Shown piece by piece: positions 54,426 to 64,000 of a DNA stretch of 64,000 bases. Where the stretch lies: assembly GCF_965638725.1 (NCBI RefSeq), contig NC_134950.1:162974853-163038852 (forward strand), in the 5' to 3' direction. Position 1 is the stretch's first letter. Each line of letters opens with the position of its first letter. The position numbers were made by a program, and so were the translations under genes. The notes beneath the pieces were generated by a model. The model made no database searches. It was not told the origin of the DNA and was given only the letters and a program-made list of their open reading frames with translations. Source of the stretch: Aptenodytes patagonicus (Eukaryota; Chordata; Aves; Sphenisciformes; Spheniscidae).

Positions 54426-57400
54426 GATGTTTGGGAATGTGCCTGCCCGGCCCCGGCCCCCCGTGCGCACCCTCCTTTGCCGCAGCCTCTTCCCTGCCCA
54501 TGCTTCAGTGGCATCCCGCTCCCTGCACCCAAGGCTGCCCGAGGTGCCCTCCCTCTCCATCCCCGTCCCTGGCACGCATGCCACGGCCCCACTGAGCCCT
54601 TCTCTGCTCCGTGTCACCGGACATCTCTCCCCAGCGCCATGCCGCAGCGTCACAGCACATGCTGTGAGCGGGCTGGTGACACGTCCCCGTGTCAGATCTG
54701 TTCAACCCCTCCGATTTCTCTGCCTGCAAAACTGATGCCCGTGCATGCCTATTCTAGAAGAAAATCAGGAAGAAGCAGATTGGAGTCACCAGTTACTGAC
54801 AATTTTGTGTTCAGCTAGTTAAAAATAGGTGTCCAATGTTGTCCTCTCTTCAGTGGCACCAGAGGGGTGAGATTTGGGGCACACCGGGCAGTGCTGGGGG
54901 ACCCTAGGAGTGGGGTACTCAATATCAGTGCTGCCTGTGCTCAGGTTGGCATCTTCACCTTCAAAAATGCAAACATAAAATACTGAAAAACTCTCCCATT
55001 CCTTTTGCAGGTGGAAATTAAAAGCTCAGAAGGGCTTGATGTGCCACTGGTGATGCCTTGCAAGCTAGGGCTGGGAGCGGCATCGTGTTGGGACGGTGGT
55101 TGAGCTGCTTTTAGGCTCTATTCAGAAAAGTGGATCAGACTGCTCACATTTTACATTCCTTCTGAAACGAGAGCGCTGTGTCTCCTGTCTTGCTGCAGAG
55201 CCCTTGTTCAGTGCTGCTTCTCTCCCCTGCCCTCACCATGTGCCTGTTGCAGACCCGCTGTGTCCTGGGGACACATGGCCTGGGAAGTCCCTGCCCAGGA
55301 ACCACCTGGCCAGGTACTCATCTGTGCAGAGACCAACCCCAGGCTGATAGGTACCAGGACTGGATGGAGATCTGGCTGTACAGCACTGTTTGCAGGCATT
55401 TAGTGAAGGACCTTCTTCTGCAAGATGGGAAAGAGGAGACTGACAGTGCAAAATGACAGAAGAGTGAGAAGACCAAATGTAGGGAGGGTGGAAGAATCAT
55501 TAGCTGCTTCTCCAAAGAAATGGTGAGCAGAAAAGCTAAGCTCAGTCAGACACAGATAGAGCACAGGCATTGCAGCACAACCCGTTTTCCAGGTATGTGC
55601 TAAAATCCCAGCATCCCACCATCAGAGGGATCCATCGCATCCTGGTTTAGCTCTCCTTGATGAAGCTGAGACCCAAGAACGTTCCTGAGTTTCATCCAGC
55701 CCAGTTTCAAGTGTCGAAGTGGGGAGAGAGTCTAGCTCAGACTGCAGTGCAGACACTTTCCGCAGAGCTCCTTGCCAAGGTGGACTAGGTCTCCCCAGAG
55801 ATGTGCACAGAGGAGTTTGCTGTACGTTGGCCACGCCATTTTTCGGTAGAGGGAGAAACTTGACCATGTCTCTAGTTCCCCATACCCAGCAAAGAGCCAT
55901 AATACACAGGGCCATGCACAGCAGGAGCAGGCAGGCCTGATGTTCTCCCCTCCTACCCCACGGCCATTGCCAAGGAGGTTAGACAGCCCCAGGAAGAGAG
56001 AGAGATATCTAAATGAATCCTGGTAAACACTCATCAGCACTGAGACACGGGTGCCACCAGAATAACCTTGTTTTGATAGCGCATCTTGCACTCAGGTGCT
56101 CAAGCCAACTTCTCCTGAGCTTGCACCCAGGTCCTGAGGAGGCTGGTGCACACCATTGGCTTTATGGACCCACATCACTGTCTGACTGATGCGCAGAAGA
56201 TGAAGAGCGTGTCTTGGTCTTTGCAGGTCAGGGCCCCATGTAACAGTTGTGGCTCTGGGATGGGAGAGCGGAGAGGAATACGCAATGACTCTGCTGATTT
56301 CAGACTGGGAATAGATTCGCTTTTCATTCTCTCAGACAAGCAATTAGAGCCGTCTCCCCAAGCAGTTCCCACCCAGCAAGGAGTTCCAAAATATGAAAAT
56401 TCTTCCCTTTCATATTATTTTCCAGATGTTCAGTCTTCACTTCCCTTTATTAATGCTTCTTTTGCCAGGGTGACTCATTTAACAATTAGCTTAGGCGTAG
56501 GGTGTAGCAGCTGTTACAGATATTACCTGTGCCTCCAAGGCAAAGCTTCTTACTGTTGTTTTTTATCCATCTCTCCTTTCCTTCTAGGCCTTTAATAACG
56601 TGTAAAAATATCTTTAAATTAATGGGAAGCTCTGATTCCTCAACCAGGTCAACAGATGGCTCATTTGGACCTGCCTTCAATTAAGCAGGTGGAACATGCC
56701 CAAGGAGCAGGCAGGCAAATGCAGCTGTTCTTTCCCCAAGTCCCACTGCAGGTCTGATGGGAAGGACTCATTTGCCGGCTCCTGTGTGCGGCTACTTGTT
56801 CTATCAACCTCATGACTTTGCGTTCAAACTTCTCTTATCTGGCTGCACCTTCCAGGAGATTGCTGCTTCTAATGACCATGAGCTGTGGGTGTGATGACGC
56901 TGAAGTATCTGTGCATTGTTGGCTTCAGGGTCTACTTCCAATGTTTGATTGTTGGGCAAAGTCCTGAAACCCTGGTATTTCCCAGCTTAAACACTGATCG
57001 CCATCTTTGGTTCACGTATTAGTGGACATTGAGGGTGGGGTTCAAAACTTGAGCCTAGTGCCATCTGAAATGCCCCACATCGTCTGTGTGGCCTTCGGCT
57101 GCCGCTCTTGGCTATGGGTCTCCTGTGCCCCATCTATCAGCCCCATAGGGATGCCTTGAACACCCTGGGGTGTCTAAAATTATGGTCGATGTTTGTGTTT
57201 TGCAAATGGGTCCTACCAAGAGAATCACTGGTCCCCAGGTCACATCTTCAAGTCTGTATTCAGTAAGGACTCATTTGTACCATGGTAGGACTCTCATCCC
57301 AGCAGCACTGCAAGCTGTTTGAGTAAAGACGAAGTGAAAACTAAGCAACGATGTCGGGATCTGCCCTGGTGATACCAAGTGCTTTCTTTGCATGAAAAGA

Positions 57401-57489
57401 AAAAATCTGATAAAAACCTAAGTAAAATCATCAGGACTGATTACCTGTTAGATACCATTACTATCTTCTTCCACTTGCAGCTGATAATT

Positions 57490-57517
57490 CTTACTACCGT
57501 GTGGCTCCGGTAGTAAG
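57490..57517. repeat. Perfect 10-bp stem, 8-nt loop inverted repeat
   Basis: CTTACTACCG at 57,490-57,499 pairs exactly with CGGTAGTAAG at 57,508-57,517 across TGTGGCTC. Flanking bases do not extend the stem much, so a microRNA-type hairpin is unlikely. Confidence 0.85.
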
Positions 57518-60479
57518 TTTTTTATTCGTTCCTGATGTTTTTATTCACTTTTACTCGACTTGTTCCAAGATAGCCTTAGGCGAGGTGCTTGGGAGGTGAC
57601 CTACAGGAGGTTTGGTAGGAGGATTACTCAACAGCTGACCTCCAGCCCTGAGCCATGACAGTCACCACTGCTCTGCTATGGCTGTTGCTCCCTTCTGCGA
57701 GCAGAACTCCAGACCTGAAGCTGTGTGTGATGCTCAGCGCATCTCCGGTCCCACTGACTTCACCTACGATACACCTCATGTCTCTTGGGTTTGAATCCTT
57801 TCTGGGATCAGGACTTCACTGACTCCACTGCCTGGGTGCTTCAGTGAAGCAAGGAAAAATGTTTAAAACCAGAGCTTGCAAAGAAATTCATTGCTGCAGA
57901 GTTCTGCATGGAAATGAAAGAGCTCTGCCGGTCTAGACAAGATCTCTGTTGCACAAGAAAGCCCTTGAAGTTTTGATTTCTGCCCTGTTTACTTTGCTAA
58001 TGCTGGGTAAGTCAGCAGGGCGTGTATTCCTGGTGATTCTTCCTTAGCTCAAGCTCTGCATCTCTGTTAGCTTCACAGAGATTTCTGGACTACGCTGTCT
58101 GATCCTTGCAGGGCAAAATTTGGAGTGGGCTTGCACGATGCTGGCTGGGATGCATTGCACCTCCTTCCTACACCAGCTCGCTTCACCTCTTCCACCAGCC
58201 CAGCAGCAGCAAATTTCCTGGAGAAATCAAAGCCCACTGATCAGCCCACCAGCACGGCTCCACGCAGTGCCCAGGCTCCTACACTACAGGGTCCTGGTGC
58301 AAGAGCTCAGCAGCACAGACCCCCACCAGAAGGACCCTCCAGCCCTGGTCTGCCAGCTGCACACCAGGAGCGATCAGGGATCACAGGCAAGTTTTCTTGC
58401 TTTTGGATGACATCAGGTTCAAATTATACCCAGCATTAAATTCAACAGTAGCTTGTTTTTTATAAAGCAGCAACAGTGCAATAGGTACTGGTATTAAAAA
58501 CTGAATGATGGCTTGTAGGTTTCAGAGTTAGCACACAGCCTGAGGTATCCCAGCTCCAGGAGCTGCTGTTTGAAATTGCAGCAGTCTCCAGTACAACATG
58601 ACAGCTACGTAGCTGGCACTGCAACGCTGCTCTTCTGAGCCAGGGCAGAACAGATGAGAAAAATTTGGGGGTTTTTTGGGGTTTTTTTGTTTTTTTTTTT
58701 AAAAAAAACCTTCAGTTCATCTTCTGAAATGCAGTTGTCAGAACAAGGCAGAGGTTCTGCAGAACAACCCGGCTCCCTGCTTGCTCCCCCAGGCACTGAG
58801 GTGGGGGATGCGGGTCCTTCCAGTAAGCTGATGTTTTTTATTGTGCAAAGGGGTTCAGAGACAGGCAGGAAAAGAGGGGGAAAAAAGCCTTGAACAAGCT
58901 GAGAGTAAAGTCTGAGAACGACAATGTCCAGACAGCGCAGTGTGCAGACTACAGATCCAGCACAGGTCTCTGCTGCCTTTCCAGCCACCGTTGGGGTGGC
59001 ATGGAGAAGGATGAAGTCCGAAGGGCGATGAAGCCAGTGTTGAGCCTGGAGGAGGCTGTTTAACCAAGAAGGGGATGTGAAGGAAGAAGAAAGTGATTAA
59101 CCCTGGGCCAGGAAATAAAAGATTGATGAGGGTGGCAAGTGAGCAAGGAGATACTTAGTAAAAGTGATCAGGAATTTTTTGAATTTTTTTTTTTTTTTTT
59201 TGCCAAAAAGTGCTGATTTATCAAAACAAAAGATAATTCCTAACCCAACACATTCTTATGAAATTCTGTAACATGAAAATTAACTGGGAAAAAAGTTTGG
59301 AAATGGAAATTGCTCATCCCATTTTTATAAAAAAGTGTGGTTTAGATTTTTGAATTGGTAAAACCTTGTCCTGTTAAACAACTTGGACCACTTTTCAAAG
59401 GTCAGAATCAAAACAACGCATTTCAAGATGGTAACAAGTGTTTCAGCTGACCCAAACTTCGTGCTCGGAGGTCTTGACTTCATGCAAAAGAAATAAGGGT
59501 CTGGTCTTGTTTTTACCGCAGTCAGTGGCAGATCTCCCACCGCCACCTCTGATGGAGGACTTTTGTCGTCACTGGAAGACATGAACAGATAGTGCCATGT
59601 TTGGGCAGTTGCCCTCACATACGTGCCAGCCTGTGGCGACAAGAAGCAACGTGAACCCTCAAAACCGCACCTCATGGGCCAGACCAATGGGTTTCAAGCG
59701 ATGAGCTGCAGAGCACCCTAACGCGTCCAGGAAAACCCAAACCTCAGTGACCTCTCTCAGTGATCTCACCGTCTCCTGCTCCTAAATGACCTCTGTAACA
59801 TAACATCTCCTTTGTGTCCAAGTCCAAGGTTTAGGAGTCCCCCCCAAAAAAAGGGATCACAACCCCCTTGTTCAATCCTGTATGTCCCAGTAATTCTTTG
59901 GTGATGGCTAGGAAAGGCTGTAGGTACTGCCGGGCATGTTCCCAGTTGGCTGTGGGCCTTTCTGCACTGCAGGATGAAGTCCTCTCCAAGCTGCGCTTGT
60001 CCCAAGCCAGATTCTGCAGTGCAGGAGCATGCGATTTTCTGTCCGGTGGTAAAATGGAAAGAAAGGGTGGAAAAAACTTTCCTCTCCTCCATCCTCCCCA
60101 GCAAAACGCAGGCTAGCTGTAATTCATTCTGTGACTATTACAGTTCTTCCTACTCAGCTGCTTTTGACCAGTTAGAAAACAAATAATCAACATCAGCACA
60201 AACAATACTCAACATCTATTGCTTTTGGGAAGAGGAAGCTTGGAGCATCCCTGGAGCAGCTACAGGAGTTGGCCTCCCCTTCCCAGCTCCAAGCCACACC
60301 AGGCCGGCCCGAGAGATACTCGCCTGGCTGCCACAGGGCAGCGCTGGAGCCACTGACCAGCTACTGACCCAGCAGAAAATGATGTAGCTGTGTTTGATTT
60401 CTGTGCAAAAATGCCGATTTGTAACTGGTATTTCAATCCCTAGGAAACAGAGCAAGTTGGTGTGATCTCTGTAGCCCTC

Positions 60480-60690
60480 GTCTGATATTTAATATAACAA
60501 TATAATAGCACTCAAACTACTTAATACACAGGCATGACTTACTATAATAGAGAAAACATCATTTGCAGCTGGAGAAAGACTCACTGAGTAACACTCATGT
60601 AAGCTCTGACCCTTCAGGACTTTTTGGGCAGTAATGCATTATTTATAGAAATTATCATATGTACTTTGAATTTTGTCTTTGAAAGTTAAC
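60480..60690. promoter_or_regulatory. Candidate conserved AT-rich element
   Basis: AT-rich and repeat-free, with TTTAATATAACAATATAATAGC near 60,487-60,508 and ATGCATTATTTATAG near 60,633. The call rests on composition only. Confidence 0.22.
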
Positions 60691-61699
60691 CAGATGAGGC
60701 CAGTAGCACCATCACAACCTACAAACTCTCTTGTCACACAGATAGGCAAGAGGACTGTGGTCTTATTGCATATGTAATTCACCTGTCCCCAGTTGTAGCC
60801 CATGAAGACAGACCATCATCACTACACAAGAGGGGGATTTAAATGCAGGGGAAGGACTCCAACCTAGGTATGGGGCAACTCATGTGGTATTTCACTGCCC
60901 AGAGAAATCACCATCACCTATAGGTACCTTTCTTGACCTTTTAGCTGGAAGAACCTGCGATCACCCATACCTCTCACAGGTTTCCCAGATAGAGCCTTCA
61001 ATGATCTCTTATATAAAAGATGCTTTGTTCAATTAGTCCAGCGTGTAATGCTTTGTTCTCATGAATTTTGGAGCTACTCTGACGTGCAGTAAGGCAATTG
61101 AGACTTCAGTTCATTATTCATCTCAATATGTTCCTGTTGTATTCAGAGAACAGACCATGGGCCCTCCTGTGGCTAATTTAGCACCTGCAAATCCCCATGC
61201 TTAAAGCCAAAGGCTGAATAACCTACTGAATGAATTTGCAGGAACCATGCACAGGTCAGATCATCGTTCTTGCTGGGAAGACTTCTTTTTTCTCTCCTTA
61301 GAAACTTTGTACACACTTTCCTGTCTCAAAAGGAGACCATCATGTCCTAGTTCTCCAAGACTAGGCTGTATCCCACTTTTTTTTTTTTTTTAAATAATTT
61401 ATTTTTAATTCCTTTTGACAATATCTGAGCAGAGTTTGAGGGAAAGCAATGTACCCGGAGGATCTGGGCCATCCTCAGATTGGAGCTGTTAACAGCTACC
61501 TACCTCCTCAGCTGCCATGGAGCACACGCTGAAGTTAAGCAAGCACAGGCTACTTAAGCTAAAATAGTTAAGAAGTTCCTAATGAAGCTTTCTTCACCTA
61601 AGCCAACAGACTCTGTACTGATATGAAGATGGATCAAAAAGCCATTCTACTGTTTCCACCACAAACACAGCAGCTTCTAGAAGTCTGACATAAATATTT

Positions 61700-62097
61700 A
61701 AGTGCAGTTAAATTAAAGACTCTTTGTCTAAATTTGCAAGATGCTATCTTCCCCAAATCAGATGATGCAAGTTTTAGAATTGCTTAGCCTTATCAACTGT
61801 GCTTACTCATTCTTACTGTTTGCACTCTTTAAGATGCTTCAGAATTTAGTAATCATTACTGCAGATAACCAAGCCTCAACAGGAATTTGCATGCTTACCC
61901 TGCCCCCTCCATATTTTGTTTCAAATTTTGAATTTCAGCATCTTGGAAGAAAACGGTAATAAGATTCTGTACCTTAAGTCACATAACCATAACATACACT
62001 TATGCTACTTTCTTGGCACAGTAGCAAGACTTTTTCTTCAACTATATAACCCAAGCTGCAAACCCCTCTAAAAGCTAATCTCTAAATTCAGTTTAGG

Positions 62098-62129
<32 letters not shown>

Positions 62130-64000
62130 CACTGAGTATTTGTCATGCAACCGTAACAACTGTCCTTTTCAGGAAAGATTCCTGCATAATGTGAATACAG
62201 AGAATCCAAGGCAAACATGACTTGATCTTAAAACTTTAATAGTAAAAAAAGTGTAAAACCAAACACACCGCTGAAAACTTATCAGTAAGAATGAGAATTT
62301 AAGTGTTCAAATTCAGAATAGTGCAAATTTTCTTCACTCCCCTCCTGCCTCTTCCAAACTTAAATCACTTTGGTTAAGATACTCAGAAGTATTGGCAAAA
62401 AATGAACTTTTGACTTACATTTTTGGCTGCATTATTTCTAACACATACAGATTTAGTTTCAGTCTTTACAAATAAATCTTAAATACTTTTCTATCAGTCA
62501 AACAGCTGCAGAGATCACTGTCACCTTTACTTACATCTGGTTTTATAATGTTTTGAAATTGGTTAAGATGATTACAAAACTGTCTCCCCAGCAGGTAGCG
62601 TACTTCTTAAAACAGCTGAGCTGATCCAGTCCTGATCTGAGGACTTAATTTCTTCAAGGAGTCCTATAAAATGTGATTATTTAGGTTTTAAACATTTGAG
62701 GAAGGATCTTATACCAATGAAATTACTCTTGATTCACACCAAAGCAAGATTAGAATTGGGGTCCGCTCTGTAACACAGACTTTGTGCTAAACTTTTCCTG
62801 CTACAAAAAAGCACAAGCAGTAGTTATAGCATTCCCTTAGAAGAGTGAAAACAGCCACAACACTGCTTCCTTGCCTCAACATCTTTTTTGATGCGTCAGT
62901 CTTTAACCGATGCCTCTAACTATATCTGAAGCCATATAAGATTGGAAATGAACACAAAAAATTTTGCATAATACAAAAAGGCAAATCCATAAAAGTTTAC
63001 AAGTACACCATAACCACAAAATTGGAGTATTTCTAAAAATTTGGGTTCAATGAAAGATACAACAAAACTAGCTTTACTAGTTAAATAAATTATTGCTCCA
63101 TTTGACTCCATGCAGCATTGAAATGAACTCAGAACCCTTTTCTCTTTAATCTCTCATAAGAAATGATCGATATTGAAGAGAACATGAGGCTCAGATTTAC
63201 TGTACATTGCACTTCAACTTTCAGACCTAATACTTGCTATTTAGGTCTCCTATGGTCTAAGCTATCAAATGAATATGTTGTGCTCACCAAAACTAAGTAT
63301 TAAGAAACACCAAATGTTTAATGTAGTGACATAAGCACTTTTTTTTTTTTTAAGAAGGCAATCACAGATTGCAAGTTCTATAGGGTTGTGGAAAAACAAG
63401 TAGTGATCTCTTTCAGAAACTGGACTGAGAAAACAAGCTGTTCGCTATTCTTCACATACAGTTTAAATCACATTTTAGGTCCGCTTCTGTTTCAAATCAT
63501 TTCAGTCAAAACCCTGACTCAAACAGAAGCAAGATCAAGGACACCTCTAGGAGGAAACTGCAGATCTAAGGAGGTGGGGGCACACACTCAGTGGCCAAGC
63601 AATGGCCTGCAATGCATGTTTTTTCAGTGACACCAGACATTTAAGACACCTAAGACCTCCTTCAGTGAGATACTGAACCATACGTCTAATATTAAGCAGG
63701 AGTACTCACACACGCTTAAATTTCTTACTGAATTGGGGCCAGAACTTGATTCTTGCAAGTCTGACTGCAAGCTTCGGAAGTCTTGAAATTTCCAGTCAGA
63801 ATTTTCTGATAAAGTTCACGTTAGAACAAGATTGTCTCCAGTGTTCACCTATCATACTGAAGTAATTTAGAAATTCCAAACTAGGTGACTTCCCACTTTT
63901 CATCCCTCCAACCCTCTCCACCGTCAAAGACAGAAACTTAATGCAGCATTACAAGTAAGGGCATGATTCCTTCATAAGACTCCTAAAAGCATTAGTGCAA
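61700..64000 (-). other. Possible 3' UTR or flank of a minus-strand neighbour (INSIG1 by synteny)
   Basis: AT-rich, repeat-poor sequence without exons. In vertebrates INSIG1 lies upstream of EN2 in the same orientation, so its 3' end would face this side on the minus strand. On that strand ATTAAA occurs near 62,243-62,238 and is followed by sequence compatible with a cleavage site, with a T26 tract (A26 on the minus strand) at 62,099-62,124 farther downstream. No INSIG1 coding residues were found before the window ends, so this is a synteny-based guess. Confidence 0.25.

Larger units (their letters stand above)
54426..61699. other. Long non-coding stretch, no gene seen
   Basis: Mostly single-copy DNA. 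No exon, RNA gene or recent transposon is recognisable. A perfect hairpin lies at 57,490-57,517. An AT-rich, possibly conserved segment is at 60,480-60,690. T tracts occur at 58,688-58,700, 59,187-59,201 and 61,378-61,392. Open frames up to 149 codons have no domain. Confidence 0.6.

Noticed and set aside
57490..57517. MicroRNA precursor
   Set aside because: The stem is only 10 bp and flanks do not extend the pairing to the roughly 30 bp a precursor needs.
61700..64000. INSIG1 coding exons
   Set aside because: No translation on either strand resembles INSIG1. Only a 3' UTR is possible within the window.

Overview
The window is bird (or close sauropsid) chromosomal DNA. Two CR1 LINE fragments with the typical CR1 3' end are present (26,303-26,818 on + and 33,158-33,779 on -). 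The one protein-coding gene I can support is engrailed-2 (EN2), on the minus strand. I recall the chicken protein as nearly the same, but no alignment was run. The species cannot be named from this sequence.

Layout. Positions 1-2,376 are downstream of EN2 and hold no gene I can see. The likely EN2 3' UTR lies left of 4,130. Exon 2 (homeodomain, EH5 tail) is 4,131-4,447, a 1,754-bp intron follows, and exon 1 (EH1, EH2) is 6,202-6,745. Together they encode 286 residues. The gene sits in a dense CpG island, with the 5' UTR and promoter between about 6,746 and 7,700. From 7,700 to 15,970 the upstream flank alternates CpG-rich stretches, AT-rich candidate enhancers and two long polypurine/polypyrimidine satellites (11,325-12,341 and 14,437-15,046).

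From about 16 to 48 kb the DNA is non-coding and mostly single-copy, with the two CR1 fragments, small tandem repeats and a pair of 275-bp inverted arms at 30,546-30,820 and 32,289-32,563. From about 48.6 to 54.4 kb there is a second block resembling a regulatory domain: AT-rich segments with many homeodomain cores, a third polypyrimidine satellite (50,637-51,154) and two CpG islands (51,180-51,640 and 52,380-53,040). From 54.4 kb to the end no exon is visible. The last 2.3 kb may be 3' UTR of a minus-strand neighbour. INSIG1 is expected there from vertebrate synteny, but no INSIG1 coding sequence was seen.

Overall this is one developmental transcription-factor gene with a long upstream non-coding domain. 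It fits a gene controlled by distant enhancers at the midbrain-hindbrain boundary. Every enhancer call is inferred from base composition and short motifs and needs cross-species alignment. I found no operon-like, CRISPR-like or otherwise new enzymatic system. The most unusual things are the long homopurine/homopyrimidine arrays beside CpG islands and the long inverted repeat.
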